Shown here: one piece after another, positions 25,101 to 32,875 of the stretch | How positions within the stretch are numbered: the stretch's first letter is position 1 | How the letters are laid out: each line of letters starts with the position of its first letter | From: Murdochiella massiliensis | GTDB lineage: Bacteria > Bacillota > Clostridia > Tissierellales > Peptoniphilaceae | Assembly: GCF_900059565.1 (NCBI RefSeq) | Contig: NZ_FIZW01000002.1 | Span: forward strand, 62,001-126,000 | Direction of reading: 5' to 3' | Length of the DNA stretch: 64,000 nucleotides | Notes under the pieces: model-generated | What the model was told of the DNA's origin: nothing | Seen by the model: the letters and a program-made list of their open reading frames with translations, nothing else | The model's database searches: none | Program-made: the position numbers and the translations under genes

Positions 25101-25732
25101 CCAAAATCGGCTATTTCAATGTGGAATCCATTGAACAATATCAGGAAATGAAGGAAGAACTGGATTTTCTGAAGCAGCAGATGACGGATTTGAGCAAATC
25201 GCGAAAAGATATCCTGGAACTCATCCGCGAACTGGATGAAACCATGGAGAACCTGTTTACAGACAGCTTCCGACGAATGAACGAAGAATACAACCGTATT
25301 TTTCAACTGCTCTTTCATGGTGGCCAAGCGCATCTTCGTTTGGATGGGGATGATGTGCTCACTTGCGGCGTGGAAATTGAAGCACAGCCGCCGGGAAAGA
25401 AACTGCAGAGTCTAAATCTGTTATCCGGCGGAGAACGTTCGATGACGGCGCTCGCCCTGCTATTTGCTATTTTCTCCATTCATCCGACGCCGTTTTGTAT
25501 ATTGGATGAAATCGATGCATCGTTGGATGAGGCGAATATCGGACGTTATGTCGAATATCTGCAAAGCATTTGTCACGAAACGCAGTTTATTGTTATTACG
25601 CATCGCAAGTCGACGATGCAGTTGGCGGAAACACTCTATGGGGTGACCATGCAGGATGGACTTTCCCGGATCGTTTCTCTCCGTTTTACGGATTTTGAAG
25701 AGGAAGCGGAAGAACGACAGGACAGCGAATAG
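22181..25732 (+). CDS. smc: Chromosome condensation ATPase SMC
   Basis: 1183 residues, full length. Walker A GPNGSGKSN at 31-39; Q-loop region with GQGRIDEIL; two long coiled-coil arms rich in Glu, Lys, Gln and Arg (about 170-515 and 685-1020); a hinge around 515-680 (LIGPLADLIQVEKGYE and GGIMHHRN). The C-terminal half-ATPase has signature LSGGERSMTALALL near 1080 and Walker B CILDEIDASLDEAN. SMC with ScpAB loads at parS sites and holds the chromosome for segregation. The start is GTG 22181 with a weak SD; no other start fits the conserved MRLKSLELYGFKSF. Confidence 0.97.
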   Translation: MRLKSLELYGFKSFAEKTTLQFHDDFVAVVGPNGSGKSNLSDAVRWVLGEQSAKALRGSRMEDVIFNGTDKKAPMNLAQVVLVFDNTDGEIPLPYDEVSVARKVYRNGEGQYFINSQQVRRKDVHELFLNTGVGKEGYSIIGQGRIDEILSTRSEDRRSVFEEAAGIAGYKYKKTESQQRLDRTEQQLETVHQDIHIKEQEARLMKRQAENAKAGRRLMQELDQHELSLLKAQQDAADVRIAQIDADIVLHTDELDALQKQNEQLDEQLHPYEAFLQEWETKRSALLAEKERRERDIQQEETRRSVAQEKIQFYRQDLARLDSEGNAATANAQVLQEKIRDEEKEEARLTKALAEVEQAIDALSGDRKTTSDELSQERLRAEEEVRRLQEALSVLRYRREEAEKAREELQKKQKEQTAVTEALDTAVATLTKEKSEQEALLQERLQAQTETRQTLSACEEDVRQLLSDADRLAESKRTGEAERAGIASQEKMLRALMQQYEGYQRSVQNLLKIADREENVKAHLIGPLADLIQVEKGYETAVEVALGGALQNVVVESEQDAKALIALLKERKLGRVTFLPLDRIEGSDPVISKAKEALCNGTQAVHYDARLEEIVSHFLGRTTFVETIDDAIRVSHRDKERNRVISLEGDVVNTWGSMVGGIMHHRNAASLINRDKELHTLQERLVEEEKRLQEVEESWKTTQSKREAAMAKREALLHRLQEEQEEERTLRDALEDLRMSLAAKQREQQEAKRLFAQSPTTLPEEFDEEETTLKAEEEKALSLLQSLQKREEEERKSIQGKEKEEAVLRNQRDYFTKDLSALQIRIKENREKAKALAQENAIREEQKEEARRILESSRKQIEEGEAKQKRDREASEADQQQWEALEREYQLQHEQAEKRMQQRQVTSDRLQEEKNQLFRLEMEKEQKEAQRKQWLEDYRIQYDLSEEMVQERLKNLVPVETSRQQVREIREKLSKIGYFNVESIEQYQEMKEELDFLKQQMTDLSKSRKDILELIRELDETMENLFTDSFRRMNEEYNRIFQLLFHGGQAHLRLDGDDVLTCGVEIEAQPPGKKLQSLNLLSGGERSMTALALLFAIFSIHPTPFCILDEIDASLDEANIGRYVEYLQSICHETQFIVITHRKSTMQLAETLYGVTMQDGLSRIVSLRFTDFEEEAEERQDSE

Positions 25733-25765
25733 CTGTTGTGAAAGTACAGATAAAGCGGAGGGAAC

Positions 25766-26683
25766 ATGGGATTTTTCGATTTTTTGAAAGAAGGCTTAAA
25801 AAAAACGCGAGACAGCCTTGGCGGTGCGCTGGACAATCTGTTTAACGGCCGTGCCACCATTGATGATGAACTTTTTGATGAAATTGAAGAGGCACTGGTA
25901 TCCGCAGATATGGGTTTTGAGACGTCGATGAACGTCATTGATACCTTACGCGAGGTGGTAGCGGAGGAGCATATTCGCGATCCCCAACAAGTCCGCCTTC
26001 GTCTCGTGGAAATACTGAAGGAAAAACTGTTGGCCTCCAATTTGCACACCGCACTGCAGGAAGAAGCTGGACGTCCCATGGTCATTCTCGTTATCGGCGT
26101 CAACGGTGTGGGCAAGACGACCACGATCGGCAAACTCGCCGCCTATCTCAAGGGACAGGGAAAATCCGTTCTGCTGGCCGCAGCCGACACATTCCGTGCC
26201 GCAGCGATCGATCAGCTGGAAGAATGGTCGAATCGTGCAGGAGTGGGCATCGTGCGTAGGGAAGAAGGCGCGGATCCGGCCTCCGTGGTGTTTGACGGTA
26301 TTCATGCAGCAAAGGCGCGCGGCGTGGATGTGCTCATCTGTGATACAGCAGGCCGTCTGCACAATAAAAAGAACCTCATGCAGGAACTGGAAAAAATCTA
26401 TCGCATTCTCTCTCGCGAATACGAGCAGGCGACATTGGAAACGTTGCTGGTTCTTGATGCGACGACGGGACAAAATGCGATTCAGCAGGCGCGTGCCTTT
26501 AACGAAGTGACGAACATTACCGGTTTGGTGCTGACGAAATTGGACGGGACGGCGAAAGGCGGAGTAGTTTTTCCTCTGCAGCTTGAGGTTAAGGTGCCGG
26601 TTAAGTTCATTGGTGTGGGGGAACAGATGGAGGATCTTCGACCCTTTGATGCGGAAGCCTTTGTTGATGCTATTTTTTCCTGA
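25766..26683 (+). CDS. ftsY: Signal recognition particle receptor FtsY
   Basis: 305 residues, the short form without a large acidic A domain. NG domain: N-domain helices, then P-loop GVNGVGKTTTIGKLA, DTFRAAAIDQLE, DTAGRLHNKKNLMQEL and TKLDGTAKGG. It docks the SRP-ribosome complex to the membrane translocon with Ffh, encoded 600 bases downstream. SD CGGAGGG before ATG 25766. Follows smc by 33 bases. Confidence 0.97.
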   Translation: MGFFDFLKEGLKKTRDSLGGALDNLFNGRATIDDELFDEIEEALVSADMGFETSMNVIDTLREVVAEEHIRDPQQVRLRLVEILKEKLLASNLHTALQEEAGRPMVILVIGVNGVGKTTTIGKLAAYLKGQGKSVLLAAADTFRAAAIDQLEEWSNRAGVGIVRREEGADPASVVFDGIHAAKARGVDVLICDTAGRLHNKKNLMQELEKIYRILSREYEQATLETLLVLDATTGQNAIQQARAFNEVTNITGLVLTKLDGTAKGGVVFPLQLEVKVPVKFIGVGEQMEDLRPFDAEAFVDAIFS

Positions 26684-26745
26684 GCATGATGGCAAAGCTT
26701 CTGTGATCGCTTTTTCCACTCGGAATATTTCAAAAAAGAAACGGC

Positions 26746-26791
26746 ATTCCCTTCCTCTGTCAAACAAAAAAGCTTGACAGAGGAAGGGAAT
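26746..26791. repeat. 17-bp inverted repeat between ftsY and ylxM
   Basis: Arms 26746-26762 (ATTCCCTTCCTCTGTCA) and 26775-26791 are perfectly complementary, with a 12-base A-rich loop and no U tract after it. The second arm contains most of the -35 box of the ylxM promoter. Confidence 0.85.
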
Positions 26792-26802
26792 ACGCATAGA
26801 AT
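26774..26802 (+). promoter_or_regulatory. Promoter of ylxM-ffh-rpsP-trmD-rplS
   Basis: Consensus TTGACA (26774-26779), 17-base spacer, TAGAAT (26797-26802). The -35 lies in the second arm of the inverted repeat and the -10 overlaps the first arm of the terminator-like hairpin that follows. Confidence 0.85.
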
Positions 26803-26833
26803 AGCACTGTTCCTGTGGAGCGGTGCTATTTTT
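26800..26833 (+). terminator. Terminator-like hairpin at the start of the ylxM transcript
   Basis: Stem AATAGCAC (26800-26807) / GTGCTATT (26823-26830), 15-base loop, T run to 26833. Transcripts from the promoter at 26774 would begin at or after the first arm, so the hairpin should form fully only in RNA reading through from ftsY. Confidence 0.65.
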
Positions 26834-26844
26834 GTGAGGATGTC

Positions 26845-27234
26845 ATGGAAGAAACGGTACAGATCGGCTTGTTGTATGAAGTGTACGGTTTTATGCTGAC
26901 CGAAACGCAGCGTGCGCTGTGTGAAGCCTATTATTATGATGATCTTTCCCTTTCGGAGATTGCCGAATGGCGAAAGATTTCAAAACAGGCGGTATCGATA
27001 CAGTTATCAAGGGCAGTAGAGAAGATGAACCTTTTCGAGTCCCACCTTGGCCTTTTAGAGACCGAACAGTGCGCAAAAGAAACACTGCCGCTATTAGCAC
27101 ATGCCGTAGAGTCCTTACCGGAAGAGGAAGCTCTTCCCGCCCGTCGGGCGCTAAAACGCCTGTCGGCTTCGCTTTCAAGAACACGTGATGTGAAGGATAC
27201 CCACTTGCCGCACACACCAGAGCGGGAGCGATGA
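26845..27234 (+). CDS. ylxM: YlxM-type helix-turn-helix protein, SRP operon
   Basis: 129 residues from ATG 26845 (GAGGA at 26836-26840). The first 75 residues match sigma-70 region 4-like YlxM proteins: QIGLLYEVYG, LTETQRALCEAYYYDDLSLS, and the recognition part EIAEWRKISKQAVS. YlxM is encoded next to ffh in most Bacillota and has been linked to SRP function. The C-terminal 50 residues are not conserved by eye. First gene after the promoter. Confidence 0.9.
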   Translation: MEETVQIGLLYEVYGFMLTETQRALCEAYYYDDLSLSEIAEWRKISKQAVSIQLSRAVEKMNLFESHLGLLETEQCAKETLPLLAHAVESLPEEEALPARRALKRLSASLSRTRDVKDTHLPHTPERER

Positions 27235-27267
27235 GAAAACCGATCCTTCCGCAGAGAGGAGGAGACC

Positions 27268-28608
27268 ATGTTTGACAATTTAGCCGAACGCCTCCAAGCG
27301 ACGTTTTCTCGCCTGACGAGAAAAGGAAAACTGGATCAAAAAGATGTTGATCAGGCTATGCGCGAAATACGTCTGGCGCTTCTGGAAGCGGATGTCAACT
27401 ACAAAGTCGTGAAAGAGTTCGTTGCGCAGGTCAAAGAGCGTGCTGTCGGCGAAAATGTGATGAAATCACTTACACCGGGACAGATGGTGATCAAGATTGT
27501 CCGCGAAGAGCTGGTTGCGCTGATGTCCGATGATGATATGGCCTTGCGCAGTGCGCCAAAGGCACCGACCGTTATCATGATGTGCGGTCTCCAGGGCTCC
27601 GGAAAAACGACGCATGCAGCCAAACTGGCCAACTGGTATCAGAAAAAACAGCGTCGACCGATGCTCGTCGCCTGCGATGTCTATCGTCCGGCAGCCATTA
27701 AACAGTTGCAGGTGGTGGGAGAACAGGTTAAAACACCGGTATTTTCCTTAGGCGCGGACGCGGATCCGGTAGAGATTGCAAAACGCGCCTACGACGAAGC
27801 GGTGCGCACAGGGCATGATCCGCTGATCATCGATACCGCCGGACGCTTACAGATTGACGAAGAGCTGATGCGGGAATTACAACGCATCAAAGAGACAGTG
27901 CCTGTCACGGAAACCTTGCTCGTCGTCGATGCCATGACCGGTCAAGAGGCCGTAAATGTCGCCAAGACATTCAACGAAGCCGTGGACATTACCGGTGTGG
28001 TACTTTCCAAATTGGACGGTGACGCGCGCGGAGGCGCAGCGCTTTCGGTACGCGCGGTAACCCATAAGCCGATTAAACTCATCGGCACGGGAGAAAAACT
28101 GGATCAGATTGAGGAATTTCATCCCGATCGCCTGGTCAGCCGCATTCTCGGTATGGGCGATGTGCTCACGCTCATCGAAAAAGCCGAATCGGCGTTGGAC
28201 CGGGAAAAAGCCAAAGAGTTGGAAGAGAAAATGCGTTCTCAGAAATATGATCTGAACGATTTTCGCGAACAACTCCGACAGATGCAGAACATGGGTCCGC
28301 TTGAGGATCTGCTCAAGCTCATCCCGGGCATGAATGCCCAACAGATGGCCGGCGTAAATATTGATGATAAGCAGATTAAGCGTCTGGAAGCAATTCTTTC
28401 CTCGATGACCGACGAGGAAAGACGCAAACCGGACATCATCTCCAATTCCCGCCGTGCACGCATCGCAAAAGGATCGGGTACGGACCCGGTCATGGTCAAC
28501 CGCCTTCTTAAACAGTTTAAGGATTCCAAGAAGCTGATGAAGAAAATGGAACAGGTTAAGAAGGGCAAAAAACGCTTCAATTCCCTATTCAAAAATCCGT
28601 TTCAGTAA
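27268..28608 (+). CDS. ffh: Signal recognition particle protein Ffh (SRP54)
   Basis: 446 residues. N domain, then G domain with GLQGSGKTTHAAKLA, DVYRPAAIKQL, DTAGRLQ and SKLDGDARGGAALS, then the methionine-rich M domain with GPLEDLLKLIPGM and a basic RNA-binding end (RRARIAKGSGTDP, then KKGKKRF). It binds signal sequences and the SRP RNA and pairs with FtsY. No SRP RNA gene is seen in the window. SD GAGGAGG before ATG 27268. Confidence 0.97.
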   Translation: MFDNLAERLQATFSRLTRKGKLDQKDVDQAMREIRLALLEADVNYKVVKEFVAQVKERAVGENVMKSLTPGQMVIKIVREELVALMSDDDMALRSAPKAPTVIMMCGLQGSGKTTHAAKLANWYQKKQRRPMLVACDVYRPAAIKQLQVVGEQVKTPVFSLGADADPVEIAKRAYDEAVRTGHDPLIIDTAGRLQIDEELMRELQRIKETVPVTETLLVVDAMTGQEAVNVAKTFNEAVDITGVVLSKLDGDARGGAALSVRAVTHKPIKLIGTGEKLDQIEEFHPDRLVSRILGMGDVLTLIEKAESALDREKAKELEEKMRSQKYDLNDFREQLRQMQNMGPLEDLLKLIPGMNAQQMAGVNIDDKQIKRLEAILSSMTDEERRKPDIISNSRRARIAKGSGTDPVMVNRLLKQFKDSKKLMKKMEQVKKGKKRFNSLFKNPFQ

Positions 28609-28644
28609 TAGCGAGTTGAATATTGAACACATGAGGAGGAAAGA

Positions 28645-29058
28645 ATGGCAGTTAAAATCAGAATGAAACGTTTAGGCGCGAAAAAGGCACCGTTTTATCG
28701 TATCGTCGTGGCGGATTCCCGTCGCGCACGGAACGGCCGCTTTATCGAAGAGATCGGTTTCTACAACCCCGTCTCGGAACCGCGCATGTTTCGGGTGGAT
28801 GCCGACAAAGTAAAAGCTTGGATTGCCAATGGCGCACAGCCGTCGGACACCATTAAACGCCTGTTCCGTGAATACGGCGTAATGGAGGCGGAAGGCGTTG
28901 TCGCTTCAGGACTTTCGACGGAGCGCAAGCCAAAGGCGAAAGTGGTTGATTTTGCCGACACCAAGAAGGAAACGGCGGAGGAAAAGCAAGAAGCGGTGAA
29001 CGAACCGGCTTCCGAAGAGGAAGAAGTGAAGGCCGAAGACGAAACTGCCGAGGCCTGA
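28645..29058 (+). CDS. rpsP: 30S ribosomal protein S16 with an acidic C-terminal extension
   Basis: 137 residues against the usual 80-90. The first 90 are normal S16: [35 protein letters not shown] and [16 protein letters not shown]. The remaining 45 or so are low-complexity and acidic, ending [24 protein letters not shown]. It begins the standard rpsP-khpA-rimM-trmD-rplS run. Confidence 0.96.
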   Translation: MAVKIRMKRLGAKKAPFYRIVVADSRRARNGRFIEEIGFYNPVSEPRMFRVDADKVKAWIANGAQPSDTIKRLFREYGVMEAEGVVASGLSTERKPKAKVVDFADTKKETAEEKQEAVNEPASEEEEVKAEDETAEA

Positions 29059-29059
29059 G

Positions 29060-29290
29060 ATGAAAGAACTGCTATATACCATGGCAAAGGGGCTGGTGGA
29101 TCACCCCGAAGAGCTCACGATTCGTGAGGATGCAAATGACGGCGTAGTTACGCTTTCGCTTCATGTTCATCCCGATGATATGGGCAAGGTGATCGGCAAG
29201 CAGGGGCGCATCGCCAATTCCATGCGTCAGGTGCTAAAAGCCTGTGCCATCAAAGAAAACGTCAAAGTCAATTTGGATATTGATTCATGA
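29060..29290 (+). CDS. khpA: KH-domain RNA-binding protein KhpA (YlqC)
   Basis: 76 residues, a single KH domain with the GxxG loop in MGKVIGKQGRIANSMRQ. It binds RNA, often with a KhpB partner, and affects cell size or wall synthesis in relatives. It starts one base after the rpsP stop and overlaps rimM by four bases, so the three are coupled. Confidence 0.94.
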   Translation: MKELLYTMAKGLVDHPEELTIREDANDGVVTLSLHVHPDDMGKVIGKQGRIANSMRQVLKACAIKENVKVNLDIDS

Positions 29291-29787
29291 AGAGCGGCCT
29301 GATCGTTCTCGCCGAAGTGCTGCGCATACGAGGTCTATCCGGAGAAATTAAAGTTCGGATGGCGGATGATCGCAAGGATCGATTTCCGGAGGGAAGCACG
29401 CTGATGAGCGCATCCGGAAGAACGCTTACCGTTACGCGCTATCGCGCGCAAGGTCAATTCGGCTATCTGCAGTTTGCAGAAATCACCTCAGCGCAGGAAG
29501 CGCAGGAGCTGGTTGGGGAAACCCTGCTCGTTACGGAAGAAAGTCTTCCCGAGCCGGCGAAAGATCATTATTACGTCAAGGATCTTCTCGGTATGCAGGT
29601 TTCTCGTGAGGACGGATCACTTCTGGGCGTTTTACAAGAAGTGATTGAAAATCCCGCACAGGATCTTTACCGGATTCGGACGGAAGAAGGAAAAGATATT
29701 CTTCTTCCCGCAGTAAAGTCGTTCATCCGCGAGGTGGATGTGAAGCATCACTGTATGCGTGTTGCACTGATCGAGGGAATGGAATGA
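29287..29787 (+). CDS. rimM: Ribosome maturation factor RimM
   Basis: 166 residues. N-terminal beta barrel (AEVLRIRGLSGEIKV) and C-terminal PRC barrel with HYYVKDLLGMQV and DILLPAVKSFIREVD. It helps 30S head assembly and binds S19. Overlaps khpA and trmD by four bases each. Confidence 0.95.
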   Translation: MKSGLIVLAEVLRIRGLSGEIKVRMADDRKDRFPEGSTLMSASGRTLTVTRYRAQGQFGYLQFAEITSAQEAQELVGETLLVTEESLPEPAKDHYYVKDLLGMQVSREDGSLLGVLQEVIENPAQDLYRIRTEEGKDILLPAVKSFIREVDVKHHCMRVALIEGME

Positions 29788-30500
29788 AGATCGATATCTT
29801 GACCCTTTTTCCGGAACTCTTCGACCTTCTCCGTGCATACGGGGTAATCGGCCGAGCATTGGAAAGCGGGATTCTCACCTTAAAGACGCATCAGATTCGC
29901 GATTATGCCAAAGATCGGCATAAAAGCGTAGATGACACCGTTTTTGGCGGAGCCGCGGGTATGTTGATGAAACCGGATGTTCTTTACGATGCACTTGATG
30001 CCGTGCGAACGCCTGCATCACACGTGGTGTTTTTGAGTCCGCAGGGAAGCGTACTCAATCAAGATAAAGCACGTGCCCTTGCGCAATATGATCATCTTGT
30101 GCTGCTTTGCGGTCACTATGAAGGCATCGACGCCCGCATTACGAACTATTATGTGGACGAGGAAATCTCCATCGGTGATTATGTCTTAACCGGGGGAGAA
30201 CTGCCGGCCATGGTGCTGGTGGATACAGTGGTGCGCTGGGTGGATGACGTTCTCGGAAATCCCGAGAGTGCAGCAAGCGACTCCCACGCCAATCTTTTGC
30301 TTCAATATGATGAATACACCAAACCGCGCAATTTTCGCGGTCACGAAGTACCCGACGTGTTGCTCAACGGGAATCATCAGGCGATCGCTGCATGGCGAAA
30401 CGAAAATGCGTTGTACAACACGAAACGAAAACGACCGGATCTTTACGAACGCTATCTTCGGGAATCCGGGGATGAAGGAGGAATCGATGGATTACATTAA
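29784..30500 (+). CDS. trmD: tRNA (guanine37-N1)-methyltransferase TrmD
   Basis: 238 residues. SPOUT-class enzyme: [13 protein letters not shown] start, [18 protein letters not shown], the knotted SAM site with [12 protein letters not shown] and [18 protein letters not shown], and a C-terminal tRNA-binding domain. It makes m1G37 and prevents frameshifting. The last 14 bases overlap the rplS start. Confidence 0.97.
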   Translation: MKIDILTLFPELFDLLRAYGVIGRALESGILTLKTHQIRDYAKDRHKSVDDTVFGGAAGMLMKPDVLYDALDAVRTPASHVVFLSPQGSVLNQDKARALAQYDHLVLLCGHYEGIDARITNYYVDEEISIGDYVLTGGELPAMVLVDTVVRWVDDVLGNPESAASDSHANLLLQYDEYTKPRNFRGHEVPDVLLNGNHQAIAAWRNENALYNTKRKRPDLYERYLRESGDEGGIDGLH

Positions 30501-30834
30501 ACAACTGGAACAGGCACAAGCGAAGACGGATCTGCCCGCGTTTCGCGTCGGCGATACCGTACGCGTACACTATCGTATCACGGAAGGCAGCCGCGAGCGT
30601 ATTCAGGTTTTTGAAGGAACGGTGATTCAGCGTGAAGGCGGAAGCACGAATGAAACCTTTACCGTACGTCGTCTGAGTTATGGCGTAGGCGTAGAGCGTG
30701 TGTTCCTAGTCCATTCTCCGCGAGTGGAAAAAATTGAAGTTACCCGTAAAGGTAAGGTTCGCCGCGCGAAACTCAATTACCTGCGCACACGCGTGGGCAA
30801 GGCGGCCAAGGTCAAAGAAAAGACCAACTATTAA
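30487..30834 (+). CDS. rplS: 50S ribosomal protein L19
   Basis: 115 residues from ATG 30487 (SD GAAGGAGG inside trmD); the longer frame from 30244 is a trmD shadow. Recognisable: [43 protein letters not shown] and AKLNYLR near the end. L19 lies at the 30S-50S interface. Last gene before a strong terminator. Confidence 0.97.
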   Translation: MDYIKQLEQAQAKTDLPAFRVGDTVRVHYRITEGSRERIQVFEGTVIQREGGSTNETFTVRRLSYGVGVERVFLVHSPRVEKIEVTRKGKVRRAKLNYLRTRVGKAAKVKEKTNY

Positions 30835-30843
30835 TTGTTTACG

Positions 30844-30879
30844 AGCTCGCTGGCCGCTACGGTTCAGCGAGCTTTTTTT
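30844..30879 (+). terminator. Terminator after rplS
   Basis: Stem AGCTCGCTG / CAGCGAGCT (30844-30852, 30865-30873) with a 12-base loop and seven T. The T run touches the rbgA SD (GGAGG at 30880-30884), so rbgA has no room for its own promoter here. Confidence 0.92.
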
Positions 30880-30888
30880 GGAGGTACG

Positions 30889-31755
30889 ATGAGTATCAAC
30901 TGGTATCCCGGCCACATGAAAAAAGCCACGGATGAGATTCGTGACAAGCTTTCTCTGGTCGATCTGTGCTGTGAAATTCGTGACGCTCGCATTCCGTTTT
31001 CCAGTGCGAACGAAGCGTTATACCGCATCACGGCAAAGAAGAAGCACATCATTTTATTGAATAAAAAAGACATGGCTGATGCCAAAGAGACAGAAAAATG
31101 GATTCAGGCATTGCGTCAAAAAGGGCAGACCGCCATGGCCATTAACGCTGTGCATGATCGTCCCGCAAAAGCGTTATATGATTGCGCAGCCGATTTGCTT
31201 GCAGAAGAACAGAACAAGAGAAAAGAACAATTGCGCATCAATCGGGAAATTCGTTTGTTGGTTTATGGCATTCCCAATTCCGGAAAATCCACATTTATCA
31301 ACGCGATGAGCGGGAAGCGTTCTGCGGCGGTAGGTGATCGTCCGGGTTTTACCAAAAATCAGCAATGGATAAAAACGGATGCCGACCTTCTGTTGTTGGA
31401 TACGCCGGGCATTTTGCCGAAAAAGCTGACGGAACGTCAGGCGCTTCATCTTGCCTTCACCGGAGCGATTCGAGACGATATTCTTCCCTTACAGGATGTC
31501 GGCTATGCGCTTTTGGATTTGCTCATGAAACGCGCTCCGGAAGCGGTGATTTCTCGTTATTCTTTGTCGGAAGAGTCCGGACGAAAAACAATTGATACGA
31601 TGGAAAAAATTGCACGCTATACCGGCTCGCTTTTGCGCGGAGGAGAAGTGGACTATACGCGAACGGCCGCTATTCTTCTGGATGATTTTCGAAAACTTCG
31701 TTTCGGAAAACTTACGCTGGAGAAGGCGCCTGTCGAGCTCATAAATGAGGAGTAG
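30889..31755 (+). CDS. rbgA: Ribosome biogenesis GTPase RbgA (YlqF)
   Basis: 288 residues from ATG 30889. Starts SINWYPGHMKKA, typical of RbgA. Circularly permuted GTPase: G4 NKKDMAD first, then P-loop GIPNSGKST, G3 DTPGIL and a helical C-terminal domain for rRNA. It acts in a late step of 50S assembly. It lies immediately behind the rplS terminator and probably depends on read-through. Confidence 0.95.
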   Translation: MSINWYPGHMKKATDEIRDKLSLVDLCCEIRDARIPFSSANEALYRITAKKKHIILLNKKDMADAKETEKWIQALRQKGQTAMAINAVHDRPAKALYDCAADLLAEEQNKRKEQLRINREIRLLVYGIPNSGKSTFINAMSGKRSAAVGDRPGFTKNQQWIKTDADLLLLDTPGILPKKLTERQALHLAFTGAIRDDILPLQDVGYALLDLLMKRAPEAVISRYSLSEESGRKTIDTMEKIARYTGSLLRGGEVDYTRTAAILLDDFRKLRFGKLTLEKAPVELINEE

Positions 31756-31758
31756 CCG

Positions 31759-32466
31759 ATGAGAGACACTTGGACCGAAGAGGAACTAAATGCGCTTCAC
31801 ATGCGAATAGAGGAAACACCTCTGGTATGTGGAATCGATGAAGTGGGACGTGGGCCACTGGCGGGACCGGTGGTTGCCTGTGCTATAATCATGCCGCACG
31901 GGGAAAAAATCAACGGCGTTAGAGACTCCAAAAAGCTGTCCGAAAAAAAGAGAGAACAGCTTTATGACGAAATTCTTGACCGTTGCATTGCTTGGGGAAT
32001 CGGACAAAGCGATGAACGAGTGATTGATACGATCAACATTCGTCAAGCTACCCTAAAAGCGATGCGTGAGGCACTTCTTTCATTAAAAACGAAAGAAGGA
32101 GAACACGTGGTGCCTGATCTGGTTCTCGTCGACGCGGAACACATTGAAACCGATGTGGAGCAGATCAGCGTTATCCATGGTGATGATCGTATTTATGCCA
32201 TCAGCTGTGCCTCCATTGTGGCCAAGGTGAGTCGTGACCGCATGATGCGCGCCTACGGTGTCCAATATCCCGAATACGGTTTTGCTTCACATAAGGGATA
32301 CGGCACGAAAGCGCATTATGACGCCATTCGCCAATTCGGTCTGTTGCCCATTCATCGCCGAAGCTTTCTACATGGAAAGGATCGGTATGAAAAAAACGTC
32401 AACTTCCCCATGTCGTCCTCGAACGAAGCCTACGAGTCAACGTCGAACGGAAAGGATGACAACTAA
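31759..32466 (+). CDS. rnhB: Ribonuclease HII
   Basis: 235 residues. Catalytic core GIDEVGRGPLAGPVVACA holds the first Asp-Glu pair; LVDAEHIE carries another acidic residue, and YAISCASIVAKVSRD and YGFASHKGYGTKAH follow. It removes RNA from RNA-DNA hybrids and single ribonucleotides. The C-terminal 20 residues are low-complexity (SSSNEAYESTSNG) and overlap the yraN start. Confidence 0.95.
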   Translation: MRDTWTEEELNALHMRIEETPLVCGIDEVGRGPLAGPVVACAIIMPHGEKINGVRDSKKLSEKKREQLYDEILDRCIAWGIGQSDERVIDTINIRQATLKAMREALLSLKTKEGEHVVPDLVLVDAEHIETDVEQISVIHGDDRIYAISCASIVAKVSRDRMMRAYGVQYPEYGFASHKGYGTKAHYDAIRQFGLLPIHRRSFLHGKDRYEKNVNFPMSSSNEAYESTSNGKDDN

Positions 32467-32875
32467 GCGTCCCGCGGCGTCCGTGCGTTGCGAAAAGAAA
32501 CAAGCGGCGTATCGCAGTGGACGAGAGGCGGAAGACGCGGTGGCTCGTTTATATGTTTCTCTTGGATACCGGATTCTACAGCACAACTTTCGCGGCCGTC
32601 ATGGAGAGATTGATCTGATCGCCACCAAAGGAAGCGAACTGCACTTTATTGAGGTGAAAGCGCGAAGCGACGTGCGTTATGCGGCTCCGCAAGAAGCGGT
32701 TTCCGCCTGGAAGCGACGTCGACTTCGCTTAACTGCCTTGTCGTATTTGTTTCGTCATCCCCATTTTTCCGATTTGTATTATGTTTTTGATATCGCAGAA
32801 GTCCATCTCCATCGCGGAACCATTCACCTCTTGCGCAATGCCTTTCCGGCGGAGGAGGAATCATGGACGGAATAG
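32387..32875 (+). CDS. YraN family protein (UPF0102), endonuclease-like
   Basis: 162 residues if started at ATG 32387, which has SD GGAAAGG at a 6-base spacing; ATG 32456 would give 139 residues but its SD touches the start codon. The conserved core starts at YRSGREAEDAVARLY and carries GEIDLIATKGSELHFIEVKAR, the restriction-endonuclease-like E-x-D...E-x-K set. Function is not settled; the gene normally sits between rnhB and dprA, as here. It overlaps rnhB by 80 bases and dprA by 13. Confidence 0.88.
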   Translation: MKKTSTSPCRPRTKPTSQRRTERMTTKRPAASVRCEKKQAAYRSGREAEDAVARLYVSLGYRILQHNFRGRHGEIDLIATKGSELHFIEVKARSDVRYAAPQEAVSAWKRRRLRLTALSYLFRHPHFSDLYYVFDIAEVHLHRGTIHLLRNAFPAEEESWTE

